Assembly: GCA_016880695.1 (NCBI GenBank)
Contig: JAEHCY010000198.1
Span: 1-8,206, forward strand
Reading direction: 5' to 3'
Length of the DNA: 8,206 bases
Source: Chromatiaceae bacterium
GTDB lineage: Bacteria > Pseudomonadota > Gammaproteobacteria > Chromatiales > Chromatiaceae
Shown here: piece after piece, positions 1 to 6,473 of the stretch
Layout: each line of letters opens with the position of its first letter
Numbering within the stretch: position 1 is the stretch's first letter
The notes under the pieces: generated by a model
Told to the model about the DNA's origin: nothing
Seen by the model: only the letters and a program-made list of their open reading frames with translations
The model's database searches: none
Translations under genes and position numbers: made by a program

Positions 1-67
1 GACCGTGGATGCGCTGATGAAGCTCGATCTGGCGGCTGGCGTTGACGTGCAGATCAAGCTGAGCTGA
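1..67 (+). CDS. rpsJ: 30S ribosomal protein S10, C-terminal end only
   Basis: Only the last 21 codons and the TGA stop are present. The window starts on the third base of a codon. The visible peptide starts [16 protein letters not shown] and ends QIKLS, which matches the C-terminal strand of bacterial S10 (E. coli ends with nearly the same [10 protein letters not shown] stretch). S10 is a 30S head protein that also acts as NusE in transcription antitermination (family knowledge). It is the first gene of the E. coli S10 operon and lies directly before rplC, as here. The promoter and the leader where L4 represses the operon in E. coli would be upstream, outside the window. The TGA stop overlaps the GAGG ribosome-binding site of rplC (66-69), so the two are closely coupled. 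Confidence 0.96.
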   Translation, partial: TVDALMKLDLAAGVDVQIKLS

Positions 68-77
68 GGGTAAGGCC

Positions 78-728
78 ATGGCAATTGGAGTAATCGGCCG
101 CAAGGCCGGGATGACCAGAATCTTCACCGAGGCAGGTGCATCGATTCCTGTGACGGTGATCGAGGTAGAGGGCAACCGCATCACTCAGGTCAAGACCGAA
201 GATACCGATGGATATCGCTCGGTTCAGGTGAGCGTCGGGACGCGCAAGCCCTCGCGGGTGACCAAGCCCTTGGCCGGCCACTATGCCAAGGCGGGGGTAG
301 AGGCGGGCCGGGCGCTCTGCGAGTTCCGCCTCGAAGGGGAAGAGGGTGCGGAGCTCACGGTTGGTCAGGAGATCACGGTAGCGATATTTGAGACGGGCCA
401 ACTGGTCGATGTGCGCGGAACAACCAAGGGGCGCGGATTCTCCGGGGCCATCCGCCGGCACCACTTCCGCTCCCAGGACAGCACCCACGGCAACTCCGTT
501 TCCCACCGTGCCCCTGGCTCGATTGGCCAGAATCAGAGCCCGGGACGCGTGTTCAAAGGCAAGCGGATGGCGGGCCAGTTGGGCAACGTACAGCGGGCGC
601 AGCAGAACCTAGAGGTGATCCGGGTGGACGCGGATCGTAATCTCTTGCTGGTGAAAGGCGGGGTACCGGGTGCGCCCGGCGGTCGGCTCGTCGTCACCTC
701 GGCGGCGAAACAGGCCAAGAAGGGGTAA
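78..728 (+). CDS. rplC: 50S ribosomal protein L3
   Basis: Encodes a 216-residue L3 (uL3), an early 23S rRNA binder whose long loop reaches the peptidyl transferase centre. The N-terminal [14 protein letters not shown] (residues 7-20), the central [18 protein letters not shown] (136-153) and the near-terminal [18 protein letters not shown] (184-201) are typical of the family. By alignment from memory, Gln153 corresponds to E. coli Gln150, which PrmB methylates, so modification is likely but not shown. The SIGQNQ form is gammaproteobacterial; betaproteobacteria usually have a different sequence here. The ATG at 78 is preceded by GAGG at 66-69, and the protein starts at the usual family position, with one or two extra N-terminal residues. 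The length is slightly above the E. coli 209. The gene sits between rpsJ and rplD, with a 6-base gap to the chosen rplD start. Confidence 0.98.
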   Translation: MAIGVIGRKAGMTRIFTEAGASIPVTVIEVEGNRITQVKTEDTDGYRSVQVSVGTRKPSRVTKPLAGHYAKAGVEAGRALCEFRLEGEEGAELTVGQEITVAIFETGQLVDVRGTTKGRGFSGAIRRHHFRSQDSTHGNSVSHRAPGSIGQNQSPGRVFKGKRMAGQLGNVQRAQQNLEVIRVDADRNLLLVKGGVPGAPGGRLVVTSAAKQAKKG

Positions 729-734
729 GCAGTG

Positions 735-1352
735 ATGGAGCTCAACGTGCGAAATGCCTCGGGTCAGGGGGGCGCAGCGCTTAGGGTGTCGGAGCGTGTT
801 TTCGACGCCGAGTTCAAGCCCGCCCTGGTCCACCAGGTTGTCACCGCATACCTGGCTGGAGCGCGGGCGGGGACCAAGGCCCAGCGCAACCGCGCCGCGG
901 TGAGCGGCGGCGGCGCCAAGCCTTACCGGCAGAAGGGTACGGGTCGAGCGCGCGCTGGCACTAATCGAAGCCCGCTGTGGCGCGGTGGTGGCCGGGTATT
1001 TCCCGCCGTGCCGCGGGATTTCTCGCAGAAGGTCAACCGCAAGATGTATCGCGGTGCGATGCGCTCGATCCTCTCGGAATTGATTCGCTTGGATCGCCTC
1101 AGCGTGGTGCGCGAGTTCAATGTTACCTCGCCGAAAACCCGCGAGTTGGCCAGTAAACTCGCCCAGATGGGTCTGAAGGACGTGCTGGTGGTGGTGGAGG
1201 GCTTCGACGACAATCTGTATCTGGCGGCCCGTAACCTGCCGGGCGTCGAGGTGTTGAGTTCGCAAGAGGTAGATCCAGTGAGCCTGGTCGCCTTTGAGAC
1301 CGTGCTCGCCACCGAAGAGGCCGTCAAGCAACTGGAGGGCCGGCTGGCATGA
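735..1352 (+). CDS. rplD: 50S ribosomal protein L4
   Basis: Encodes a 205-residue L4 (uL4). Its extended loop lines the narrow point of the peptide exit tunnel with L22. The tunnel loop motif RQKGTGRAR is at residues 65-73; Lys67 aligns with E. coli Lys63, a known macrolide-resistance site, and is unchanged. Other family segments are [14 protein letters not shown] (31-44) and [18 protein letters not shown] (about 100-117). In E. coli, L4 also represses the S10 operon through its leader; that leader is outside this window. The start is a tandem GTG ATG (732 and 735). I chose ATG 735 because it gives the family's MEL start and stands 9 bases after AGGGG (721-725). About four residues are inserted near residues 11-14 relative to E. 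coli. The TGA stop overlaps the rplW ATG (ATGA). Confidence 0.97.
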   Translation: MELNVRNASGQGGAALRVSERVFDAEFKPALVHQVVTAYLAGARAGTKAQRNRAAVSGGGAKPYRQKGTGRARAGTNRSPLWRGGGRVFPAVPRDFSQKVNRKMYRGAMRSILSELIRLDRLSVVREFNVTSPKTRELASKLAQMGLKDVLVVVEGFDDNLYLAARNLPGVEVLSSQEVDPVSLVAFETVLATEEAVKQLEGRLA

Positions 1353-1645
1353 ACGAAGAACGCCTGATGAAGGTCCTGCTGGGGCCGGTGATCTCGGAGA
1401 AGGGCACCCTGTCGGCCGACAAGAATCGGCAATACGCCTTCCGAGTCGTCAGCGATGCGACCAAGCCCGAGATCGGGCGTGCGGTCGAGATTCTGTTCGG
1501 GGTCAAGGTGGAAAAGGTCCAGGTGCTCAACCAGCAGGGTAAACGGAAACGTTTCGGTCAGCGCCGGGGAAAACGCAGCGACTGGCGCAAGGCCTATGTG
1601 CGGCTTGAGCCTGGTAATGACATCGACTTCGGCGGCAATGCCTAA
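1349..1645 (+). CDS. rplW: 50S ribosomal protein L23
   Basis: Encodes a 98-residue L23 (uL23), which sits at the rim of the peptide exit tunnel and is the main dock for trigger factor and SRP. The N-terminal [15 protein letters not shown] (residues 4-18) is typical. Glu17 aligns with E. coli Glu18, the trigger factor contact, so the docking site is kept. The basic loop [16 protein letters not shown] (64-79) is the rRNA-contacting part, followed by the terminal strand [14 protein letters not shown]. Length matches E. coli (100). The ATG is inside the rplD stop as ATGA, which implies translational coupling to L4. A 32-base spacer follows before rplB. Confidence 0.98.
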   Translation: MNEERLMKVLLGPVISEKGTLSADKNRQYAFRVVSDATKPEIGRAVEILFGVKVEKVQVLNQQGKRKRFGQRRGKRSDWRKAYVRLEPGNDIDFGGNA

Positions 1646-1677
1646 GGTTCACCAAAGGTAGCGACGGACTAGATAAG

Positions 1678-2505
1678 ATGCCTATCGTCAAGACCAAACC
1701 CACGTCTCCGGGGCGGCGCTTTAAGGTCAGCGTTGTGGCCCCAGAACTGCACGCCGGGGCACCCTACGGACCACTGCTGGGACACCAGAGTCGCGGCGGC
1801 GGGCGTAACAGCGAAGGCCGCATCACCGTGCGCCACCGTGGCGGCGGTCACAAGCAGCGTTACCGAATCATTGACTTCAAGCGGGAAAAGGACGGAATTT
1901 CCGCCGTGGTGGAGCGGATCGAGTATGACCCGAATCGCAGCGCGCATATCGCGCTGGTGCGCTATGAGGATGGCGAGCGCCGCTACATCATCGCCCCGAA
2001 GGGCGTGAAGGCGGGTGGCCAGATCGTCTCCGGTGAGGACGCGCCGATCGCTGCAGGCAACTGCCTGCCGCTACGCAACATTCCGGTGGGTGCGACGGTG
2101 CACTGTATCGAGATGCGGCCGGGGAAGGGCGCCCAGATGGCCCGCGCGGCCGGGGCGGGTGCCCAGCTCATTGCACGGGAAGGGAGGTACGCGACCCTGC
2201 GTATGCGCTCCGGGGAGCTACGCAAGGTGCACTCAGATTGTCGTGCCGTCATCGGTGAAGTGGGTAACCACGAGCAAAATCTTGCCAAACTTGGCAAGGC
2301 GGGCGCTAGTCGGTGGCGCGGCGTTCGGCCGACCGTGCGAGGCGTTGCCATGAATCCGGTTGACCATCCCCATGGTGGCGGTGAGGGCCGCACCTCCGGT
2401 GGGCGGCATCCGGTGTCGCCCTGGGGTGTGCCCACCAAGGGCCACAAGACCCGTAGCAGCAAGCGCACCGACAACATGATCGTGCGCCGCCGCAAGACTA
2501 AATAA
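1678..2505 (+). CDS. rplB: 50S ribosomal protein L2
   Basis: Encodes a 275-residue L2 (uL2), one of the largest and most conserved 50S proteins, needed for subunit joining and peptidyl transferase activity. The family start KPTSPGRR (7-14), the OB-fold segment [13 protein letters not shown] (61-73), and the C-terminal [19 protein letters not shown] (about 224-242) are present. His230 in DHPHGG aligns with E. coli His229 (numbered without Met), the residue long tied to peptidyl transfer. The basic tail [17 protein letters not shown] is also typical. ATG 1678 gives the usual start, and no start codon exists in frame in the preceding 12 codons. The upstream Shine-Dalgarno is poor: AAAGG at 1654-1658 lies about 19 bases away. 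Length is close to E. coli (273). Confidence 0.98.
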   Translation: MPIVKTKPTSPGRRFKVSVVAPELHAGAPYGPLLGHQSRGGGRNSEGRITVRHRGGGHKQRYRIIDFKREKDGISAVVERIEYDPNRSAHIALVRYEDGERRYIIAPKGVKAGGQIVSGEDAPIAAGNCLPLRNIPVGATVHCIEMRPGKGAQMARAAGAGAQLIAREGRYATLRMRSGELRKVHSDCRAVIGEVGNHEQNLAKLGKAGASRWRGVRPTVRGVAMNPVDHPHGGGEGRTSGGRHPVSPWGVPTKGHKTRSSKRTDNMIVRRRKTK

Positions 2506-2522
2506 CCGAGGCGAGGTAAGCC

Positions 2523-2804
2523 GTGCCACGTTCAGTTCGGAAAGGGCCCTTTGTGGATCACCACCTCATCAGGAAGGTGGAGGCTGCTGTCGCGCAGAAC
2601 AGCAAGCGACCCATCAAGACCTGGTCTCGCCGCTCGATGATCTTGCCCGAAATGGTTGGGTTGACCATTGCGGTGCACAACGGTCGTCAGCATGTTCCGG
2701 TGCTGGTCAACGAGAACATGGTGGGTCACAAGTTGGGTGAATTTGCGCTGACGCGGACCTTCCGGGGTCATGCGGCGGACCGCAAAGCCAAGAAGAAGCG
2801 TTAG
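2523..2804 (+). CDS. rpsS: 30S ribosomal protein S19
   Basis: Encodes a 93-residue S19 (uS19), a 30S head protein that pairs with S13 and contributes to the intersubunit bridge near the A site. Family motifs are [18 protein letters not shown] (2-19), [14 protein letters not shown] (33-46) and GRQHVPV (54-60). The signature [19 protein letters not shown] (68-86) is followed by a lysine-rich end. The leucine in FALTRT, where E. coli has proline, is as I recall it also common in betaproteobacteria, so I treat it as lineage variation. The start is GTG, the only non-ATG start chosen in this window. It is supported by GAGG at 2513-2516 six bases upstream and by the exact family N-terminus. The gene stops with TAG. 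Confidence 0.97.
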   Translation: MPRSVRKGPFVDHHLIRKVEAAVAQNSKRPIKTWSRRSMILPEMVGLTIAVHNGRQHVPVLVNENMVGHKLGEFALTRTFRGHAADRKAKKKR

Positions 2805-2819
2805 CCGAGGACGGGAGCC

Positions 2820-3152
2820 ATGCAGGCAGCAGCTATACTCAGACACGCCCGCTTGTCGGCGCAAAAGGCGCGGTTGGTTGCGGATCAGATTCGTGGCCTG
2901 TCGGTGGGGCAGGCCTTGAACCTGCTCAGCTTTAGTCCAAAAAAGGGGGCCGGGATCGTTCGCAAGGTCCTGGAGTCGGCCATTGCCAATGCCGAGCACA
3001 ACGAAGGTGCTGACGTTGATGTGCTGCGTGTGGCGGTGATCGAGGTTGGCGAAGGGCCTTCGATGAAGCGGACACGTGCCCGCGCCAAGGGACGGTCTAA
3101 TCGCATCGTAAAACGGACCAGCCACATCAGCGTCACCGTGGCGGAAGGTTAA
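2820..3152 (+). CDS. rplV: 50S ribosomal protein L22
   Basis: Encodes a 110-residue L22 (uL22), the same length as E. coli. A globular part sits on the 50S surface and a long beta hairpin reaches into the exit tunnel opposite L4. [17 protein letters not shown] (10-26) and [16 protein letters not shown] (50-65) are the core motifs. The hairpin runs from about GEGPSMKR (77-84) to NRIVKRTSH. Met82-Lys83-Arg84, deleted in a known E. coli macrolide-resistant mutant, are intact. The tip reads TRARAKGRS where E. coli has IMPRAKGRA. The start ATG 2820 has GAGG at 2807-2810 nine bases upstream and gives the family start. It follows rpsS by 15 bases. Confidence 0.98.
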   Translation: MQAAAILRHARLSAQKARLVADQIRGLSVGQALNLLSFSPKKGAGIVRKVLESAIANAEHNEGADVDVLRVAVIEVGEGPSMKRTRARAKGRSNRIVKRTSHISVTVAEG

Positions 3153-3174
3153 GAGAGACGGAGAGAAGGCCGGT

Positions 3175-3852
3175 ATGGGTCATAAAGTCAATCCAATTGG
3201 GCTTCGGCTCGGCATCATCAGGGACTGGAATTCCAAGTGGTATGCCAACTCGAAGGATTACGCGGACCTATTGAACAAGGACCTTGAGGTCCGGGAGTTC
3301 CTGCGCAAGCGTCTTGCCCATGCCGCGGTCAGCCGCATCCAGATTGATCGGCCCGCCAAGAACGCGCACATCACCATCCACACGGCGCGACCGGGGGTGG
3401 TGATCGGGAAGAAGGGAGAGGATATTGATGTCCTGCGCAACGAGATGTCCAAGCGCATGGGTATCCCGGTGCACATCAGCATTGAGGAGATCCGCAAGCC
3501 AGAGCTCGACGCACAGTTGGTGTCGGACGGTATCGCTCAGCAGCTTGAGCGGCGCGTGATGTTCCGCCGGGCGATGAAGCGGACGGTGCAGAACGCTATG
3601 CGTCTGGGCGCCCAGGGCATTCGGGTGAACATTGCCGGGCGTCTCAACGGAGCAGAGATTGCGCGCAGCGAGTGGTACCGCGAGGGACGCGTCCCACTGC
3701 ATACCCTGCGCGCGGACATCGACTACGGTTTCTCTCGGGCCGTTACGACCTACGGGGTGCTCGGCGTGAAGGTCTGGATCTTTAAGGGGGAGGTCTTCGG
3801 CGACGAACCACTTCCCGAAAAACCTGTCAAGCAGGCGTCCAAGAGGGCTTGA
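3175..3852 (+). CDS. rpsC: 30S ribosomal protein S3
   Basis: Encodes a 225-residue S3 (uS3), a protein of the mRNA entry tunnel that helps unwind mRNA helices. The N-terminal [13 protein letters not shown] (2-14) is followed by a type II KH domain with the GKKG loop at 78-81 (in [12 protein letters not shown]). Then comes [20 protein letters not shown] (126-145). Arg131, Arg132 and Lys135, implicated in the helicase activity of the E. coli ribosome, are all kept. The C-terminal domain contains [20 protein letters not shown] and ends [11 protein letters not shown] plus a short basic tail, giving 8 residues fewer than E. coli (233). AGAAGG at 3164-3169 stands five bases before the ATG. The last codons hold the rplP ribosome-binding site (AAGAGGG, 3841-3847). 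Confidence 0.98.
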   Translation: MGHKVNPIGLRLGIIRDWNSKWYANSKDYADLLNKDLEVREFLRKRLAHAAVSRIQIDRPAKNAHITIHTARPGVVIGKKGEDIDVLRNEMSKRMGIPVHISIEEIRKPELDAQLVSDGIAQQLERRVMFRRAMKRTVQNAMRLGAQGIRVNIAGRLNGAEIARSEWYREGRVPLHTLRADIDYGFSRAVTTYGVLGVKVWIFKGEVFGDEPLPEKPVKQASKRA

Positions 3853-3855
3853 TCC

Positions 3856-4269
3856 ATGTTGCAGCCGAAACGTACTAAGTTCCGCAAGCAGCACAAAGGC
3901 CGCAACAGGGGTATCGCCAACTCTGGGAGCCGGGTGAGCTTCGGTGAATTCGGCTTGAAGGCCACCACTCGCGGTCGGCTCACGGCGCGGCAGATTGAAT
4001 CGGCGCGCCGGGCCATCACGCGCAAGGTACGCCGTGGCGGAAAGATGTGGATTCGCATCTTTCCCGACAAGCCGATCACCAAAAAGCCGCTGGAGGTTCG
4101 CATGGGCAGCGGCAAGGGCGCCGTGGAGTATTGGGTAGCCCTGATTCAGCCCGGTCGGATGCTCTACGAGATCTCAGGCGTTCCCGAGGAATTGGCACGG
4201 GAGGCATTTGAGCTGGCGGCGGCCAAGTTGCCCGTGCTCACTACCTTTGCGAAGAGGACGGTGCTCTGA
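3856..4269 (+). CDS. rplP: 50S ribosomal protein L16
   Basis: Encodes a 137-residue L16 (uL16), which helps position A-site tRNA and enters late in 50S assembly. [19 protein letters not shown] (1-19) is the characteristic start. [21 protein letters not shown] (64-84) and the helix [18 protein letters not shown] are the other family segments. Arg82 aligns with E. coli Arg81, the residue hydroxylated by the oxygenase RoxA (YcfD). Whether this organism has that enzyme is not known from this window. Length is one residue above E. coli. The start follows the rpsC stop by three bases. Its own TGA overlaps the rpmC ATG by one base (TGATG), so L29 translation probably depends on termination here. Confidence 0.98.
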   Translation: MLQPKRTKFRKQHKGRNRGIANSGSRVSFGEFGLKATTRGRLTARQIESARRAITRKVRRGGKMWIRIFPDKPITKKPLEVRMGSGKGAVEYWVALIQPGRMLYEISGVPEELAREAFELAAAKLPVLTTFAKRTVL

Positions 4270-4481
4270 TGAAAGCGAGCGTGAAAGCGAGCGAATTGAG
4301 GTCGAAGGGCCCGCAGGATCTGCAGAAGCTGCTCATTGAATTGCTGCGCGAGCAGTTCAATCTGCGCATGCAGAAGGCAACCGGGCAGTTGAGCCGTCCC
4401 GCGCGGGTGTCCGTCGTCCGCAGAGAGATCGCACGAATCAAAACAGTCATGCATCAGCAGAACGTAGGTGCCGGTCGATGA
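4269..4481 (+). CDS. rpmC: 50S ribosomal protein L29
   Basis: Encodes a 70-residue L29 (uL29), a small helical hairpin protein next to L23 at the tunnel exit. [16 protein letters not shown] (26-41) is the family signature, and [11 protein letters not shown] (50-60) forms the second helix. E. coli L29 has 63 residues and starts MKAKELREK. Here the start is [13 protein letters not shown] because a 12-base unit is duplicated at the start. ATG 4269 is preferred: it overlaps the rplP stop and has AGAGGA at 4253-4258, ten bases upstream. GTG 4281, created by the duplication, would give the family-length N-terminus but lies 22 bases from that site. The TGA stop overlaps the rpsQ ATG (ATGA). Confidence 0.95.
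   Translation: MKASVKASELRSKGPQDLQKLLIELLREQFNLRMQKATGQLSRPARVSVVRREIARIKTVMHQQNVGAGR
4270..4293 (+). repeat. perfect 12-bp tandem duplication at the rpmC start
   Basis: The unit TGAAAGCGAGCG occurs twice with no gap (4270-4281 and 4282-4293). Being 12 bases long it keeps the frame and adds four residues, so L29 begins MKAS VKAS. The second copy turns the copied start into an in-frame GTG at 4281. The base before the unit differs (A in copy 1, G in copy 2), so the identity is exactly two units. Confidence 0.9.
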
Positions 4482-4735
4482 ATGAACCGACGAGCAATCG
4501 AACCCTGACGGGCCGGGTGGTGAGCAACGCGATGCATAAAACCGTTACGGTGCTGATCGAGCGTCGCGTCAAGCATCCCATCTACGGCAAGTACTTGACC
4601 CGCTCGACCAAGGTTCACGTGCACGACGAGGACAATCAGTGCAACGTCGGTGACATGGTGACGGTGGTGCAGAGCAGACCCCTGTCGAAGACCAAGACCT
4701 GGCGGCTGTGGGAGATTCTGGAGCGGGCGCGCTAG
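4478..4735 (+). CDS. rpsQ: 30S ribosomal protein S17
   Basis: Encodes an 85-residue S17 (uS17), an OB-fold protein that binds the 5' domain of 16S rRNA early in 30S assembly. [20 protein letters not shown] (10-29), HPIYGKY (33-39), KVHVHDE (45-51) and [12 protein letters not shown] (66-77) follow the family in order. Length is one residue more than E. coli (84). ATG 4478 lies in the ATGA overlap with the rpmC stop; a second ATG at 4482 is out of frame. AGG at 4466-4468 stands nine bases upstream. In E. coli this is the last gene of the S10 operon. It stops with TAG, and no terminator-like hairpin with a T run follows. Confidence 0.97.
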   Translation: MNEPTSNRTLTGRVVSNAMHKTVTVLIERRVKHPIYGKYLTRSTKVHVHDEDNQCNVGDMVTVVQSRPLSKTKTWRLWEILERAR

Positions 4736-4777
4736 GCGGGCGCTGCAAGCCCCAGGTACGGTGAAAGACTGTAGAGG

Positions 4778-4805
4778 GGCGGGTAATGATGGCGAAAGGC
4801 GGGTA
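4778..4805 (+). repeat. 8-bp direct repeat GGCGGGTA before rplN
   Basis: GGCGGGTA occurs at 4778-4785 and again at 4798-4805, 20 bases apart. The first copy ends just before the ATG pair of the mini-ORF. The second overlaps the mini-ORF end and stands just before the rplN ATG. Each copy may serve as part of a weak ribosome-binding site. A repeat of this length in GC-rich sequence could be chance. Confidence 0.5.
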
Positions 4806-4806
4806 G
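4786..4806 (+). CDS. possible six-codon mini-ORF upstream of rplN
   Basis: Two adjacent ATGs (4786 and 4789) open a frame reading MMAKGG, ending at TAG 4804-4806, four bases before the rplN ATG. GAGGGG at 4774-4779 stands six bases before the first ATG, a better ribosome-binding site than the one directly before rplN (GGCGGG, 4798-4803). If translated, it could bring ribosomes to the rplN start by coupling. I know of no described counterpart, and a frame this short can arise by chance, so this is only a candidate. Confidence 0.2.
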   Translation: MMAKGG

Positions 4807-4810
4807 AACC

Positions 4811-5179
4811 ATGATCCAGATGCAAACCAATCTCAGCGTCGCGGATAACAGCGGGGCCAAGCGTGTTCAGTGCATAAAGGTGCTCGGTGGGTCCATGCGG
4901 CGTTATGCCAACATCGGTGACATCATCAAGGTCACCGTGAAGGACGCCATTCCCCGCGGCAAGGTGAAGAAAGGTGACGTGTACAGCGCTGTGGTGGTGC
5001 GGACGAAGAAGGGGGTGCGTCGCGCCGACGGTTCCCTGATTCGTTTCGACGGCAATGCGGCGGTTCTGCTAACTAATCAGCTTCAGCCCATCGGTACACG
5101 TATCTTTGGGCCTGTGACGCGCGAGCTTCGTAGTGAGCGCTTCATGAAGATTATCTCGCTCGCGCCCGAAGTGTTGTGA
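4811..5179 (+). CDS. rplN: 50S ribosomal protein L14
   Basis: Encodes a 122-residue L14 (uL14), on the 50S face where it contacts 16S rRNA in the intersubunit bridges. It is also the binding site of the silencing factor Rsf[19 protein letters not shown] (10-27), [20 protein letters not shown] (45-64) and the nearly invariant end [19 protein letters not shown] (93-111) plus [11 protein letters not shown] are clear. It is one residue shorter than E. coli, in the loop around residue 90. ATG 4811 gives the family start MIQMQT. In E. coli this is the first gene of the spc operon, though no promoter is obvious here. The ribosome-binding site of rplX (GAGGA, 5178-5182) overlaps the stop. Confidence 0.98.
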   Translation: MIQMQTNLSVADNSGAKRVQCIKVLGGSMRRYANIGDIIKVTVKDAIPRGKVKKGDVYSAVVVRTKKGVRRADGSLIRFDGNAAVLLTNQLQPIGTRIFGPVTRELRSERFMKIISLAPEVL

Positions 5180-5191
5180 GGAATTCGACCG

Positions 5192-5506
5192 ATGCGAAAG
5201 ATTAAGAAAGGCGACGACGTCATCGTGCTGACCGGTAAAGACAGGGGCAAGCGGGGTACGGTGGTCCGCATGCTTGAAGACCGGGTCGTCGTAGAGAACG
5301 TCAATATGGTGAAGCGGCACACCAAGGCGAATCCGCAGCGAGGGGAGGCGGGCGGCATCGTCGATAAGGAGGCCCCCCTACATATCTCCAACGTGGCCCT
5401 CTATAACCCGCTCACTGGCCGGGGAGACCGGGTGGGGATCAAGTTCCTCGAAGACGGCCGCAAGGTCCGCGTCTTCAAGTCCAACGGTGAAGTGGTGGAT
5501 GTCTGA
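5192..5506 (+). CDS. rplX: 50S ribosomal protein L24
   Basis: Encodes a 104-residue L24 (uL24), which binds the 5' end of 23S rRNA, starts 50S assembly and later lies near the tunnel exit. The KOW motif covers [20 protein letters not shown] (4-23). [13 protein letters not shown] (37-49), [17 protein letters not shown] (54-70) and the end [10 protein letters not shown] are also typical. Length equals E. coli. ATG 5192 stands nine bases after GAGGA. The last codons and stop fall in the stem and loop of a possible hairpin around the rplE start, so L24 translation would be expected to open that structure. Confidence 0.98.
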   Translation: MRKIKKGDDVIVLTGKDRGKRGTVVRMLEDRVVVENVNMVKRHTKANPQRGEAGGIVDKEAPLHISNVALYNPLTGRGDRVGIKFLEDGRKVRVFKSNGEVVDV

Positions 5507-5521
5507 GGTAGGGTCCGCTAT
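5492..5521 (+). promoter_or_regulatory. possible mRNA hairpin enclosing the rplE start
   Basis: Bases 5492-5500 (GTGGTGGAT without its lead, ending at T5500) can pair with 5513-5521 in nine consecutive pairs: three G-C, two A-U and four G-U. The 12-base loop (5501-5512) holds the rplX stop and the GAGG of rplE, and the stem takes in the first two bases of the rplE ATG. In E. coli, S8 represses the spc operon by binding mRNA at the rplE start, so the position fits. I cannot show that the S8 recognition core is present, and four wobbles make the fold weak. Confidence 0.35.
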
Positions 5522-6059
5522 GGCGAGATTGCAACAAGTTTACCGCGACCAGGTCCTGCCCAAGCTGCAAGAGCGCTACGGGTATCACTCGGTCATGCAG
5601 GTGCCCAAGATCACCAAGATCACCCTTAATATGGGGGTTGGCGAGGCGATCGCGGACAAGAAGATCATGGAAAATGCGGTCGGCGACTTGAAGAAGATCT
5701 CCGGCCAACAGCCCATCGTACGCCACGCGCGCAAGTCGGTGGCGGGTTTCAAGATTCGTGAGGGCTGGGCGATAGGTTGTAAGGTGACCCTGCGCCGGGA
5801 GCGTATGTACGAGTTCCTGGACCGACTGATCAATGTCGCCATTCCGCGCATCCGGGATTTCCGCGGACTCAACCCGCGTTCGTTCGACGGGCGTGGCAAC
5901 TATAGCCTGGGTGTGCGCGAACAGATAATCTTCCCCGAGATCGATTACGATAAGATCGATACCTTGCGGGGTCTCGACATCACAATCACGACCACTGCCC
6001 GCACCGACGAGGAAGGTCGTTCCCTGCTCGAGGGGTTCAAGTTTCCTTTCAGGAGTTGA
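5520..6059 (+). CDS. rplE: 50S ribosomal protein L5
   Basis: Encodes a 179-residue L5 (uL5), the same length as E. coli. It binds 5S rRNA in the central protuberance and contacts S13 and the P-site t[23 protein letters not shown] (24-43), the tRNA-facing loop [13 protein letters not shown] (70-82), [10 protein letters not shown] (108-117) and [20 protein letters not shown] (122-141) are all present. An in-frame GTG at 5487 and ATG at 5499 lie upstream inside rplX. I chose ATG 5520 because it gives the family start MARLQ and has GAGGTAGGG (5505-5513) at good spacing. In E. coli this start is the target of S8 autoregulation. The gap after the rplX stop is 13 bases. Confidence 0.97.
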   Translation: MARLQQVYRDQVLPKLQERYGYHSVMQVPKITKITLNMGVGEAIADKKIMENAVGDLKKISGQQPIVRHARKSVAGFKIREGWAIGCKVTLRRERMYEFLDRLINVAIPRIRDFRGLNPRSFDGRGNYSLGVREQIIFPEIDYDKIDTLRGLDITITTTARTDEEGRSLLEGFKFPFRS

Positions 6060-6066
6060 AGAGCTA

Positions 6067-6372
6067 ATGGCGAAGAAGAGCATGGTGGCGCGCGAGGTCA
6101 AGCGGACGCGCGTTGGGGCGAAGTACGCGGCGAGGCGGCAGGCACTGAAAGCAGTCATCTCCAGCACCCGCAGCACCCCCGAGCAGATTGACGCGGCAAC
6201 CCTCAGTTTGCAGAAGCTGCCGCGCGACGCCAGCCCGAGCCGCCTGCATAATCGCTGTCGCGATAGCGGCCGGCCCCATGGGTACTACCGAAAGTTCGGC
6301 CTCGGCCGTAACAAATTGCGCGAGGCAGCGATGCGTGGGGATGTCCCCGGTCTGGTGAAGGCGAGTTGGTAG
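6067..6372 (+). CDS. rpsN: 30S ribosomal protein S14, long zinc-free form
   Basis: Encodes a 101-residue S14 (uS14) of the 30S head, where it packs against S3 and S10. It is the long form without zinc: only one cysteine (Cys64, in [11 protein letters not shown]) is present, so the CxxC pairs of the short zinc form are absent. [12 protein letters not shown] (2-13), LPRDASPSR (51-59), [14 protein letters not shown] (68-81) and the end [17 protein letters not shown] match E. coli S14, which has the same length. ATG 6067 follows the rplE stop by 7 bases, with AGGAG at 6051-6055 inside the end of rplE. It stops with TAG and is followed by an unusually long spacer. Confidence 0.98.
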   Translation: MAKKSMVAREVKRTRVGAKYAARRQALKAVISSTRSTPEQIDAATLSLQKLPRDASPSRLHNRCRDSGRPHGYYRKFGLGRNKLREAAMRGDVPGLVKASW

Positions 6373-6473
6373 AGTACCGCACCGCAGTCATCAAGAAATC
6401 AGAGGCTGGAGCACCGGCCGCACTGGCGGGTATCGCACTTTACTGAAGGTGGTCTGACCCTGAGGAGAGTTCT
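6373..6473 (+). other. 101-base spacer between rpsN and rpsH
   Basis: This is the longest noncoding stretch in the window; E. coli has roughly a third of this length here, from memory. It contains no ATG, no T run and no recognisable promoter. A short GC-rich hairpin lies near its middle (listed separately), and the strong GAGGAGAG ribosome-binding site of rpsH (6462-6469) closes it. I see no trace of a gene remnant. Confidence 0.7.
6404..6419 (+). other. short hairpin in the rpsN-rpsH spacer
   Basis: GGCTGG (6404-6409) pairs with CCGGCC (6414-6419) across the four-base loop AGCA, giving six pairs with five G-C and one U-G. It has no following T run, so it is not an intrinsic terminator. It could protect mRNA, mark a processing site or simply be chance in GC-rich sequence. 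Confidence 0.4.

Larger units (their letters stand above)
4736..4810 (+). other. spacer at the S10/spc operon boundary
   Basis: These 75 bases separate rpsQ from rplN, where E. coli has the end of the S10 operon and the spc promoter. I see no intrinsic terminator: the best inverted repeat is GGGC/GCCC (4738-4741 with 4749-4752), with no T run after it. No good sigma-70 promoter is visible either. The nearest match is GTGAAA (4761) and GGTAAT (4782) with a 15-base spacing, which is too short and too weak to call. The spacer also holds a mini-ORF and an 8-base direct repeat, listed separately. Confidence 0.7.

Noticed and set aside
54..506. 150-residue open frame on the - strand opposite rplC
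   Set aside because: It lies wholly over a clear L3 gene and shows no recognisable family. Such antisense frames are expected in GC-rich coding sequence.
609..1331. 240-residue open frame on the - strand opposite rplC/rplD
   Set aside because: It is the longest antisense frame, but it mirrors conserved L4 codons, has a histidine-rich low-complexity look and crosses gene boundaries. It is a shadow of rplD.
3268..3894. 208-residue open frame on the - strand opposite rpsC
   Set aside because: Fully antisense to a conserved S3 gene, with no motif recognised.
4738..4752. GGGC/GCCC inverted repeat after rpsQ as a terminator
   Set aside because: Only four pairs with a seven-base loop and no T run, so it does not meet the pattern of an intrinsic terminator.
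4761..4787. GTGAAA and GGTAAT as an spc promoter
   Set aside because: Each hexamer matches the consensus at four of six positions, but the spacing of 15 bases is too short and the signal is at chance level.
5487..5519. Upstream GTG/ATG starts for rplE within rplX
   Set aside because: They would add residues not found at the L5 N-terminus; ATG 5520 gives the family start with a well-placed ribosome-binding site.
5475..6176. 233-residue open frame on the - strand opposite rplE
   Set aside because: Fully antisense to L5 and the start of S14, with no motif recognised; its length follows from codon bias in the sense genes.
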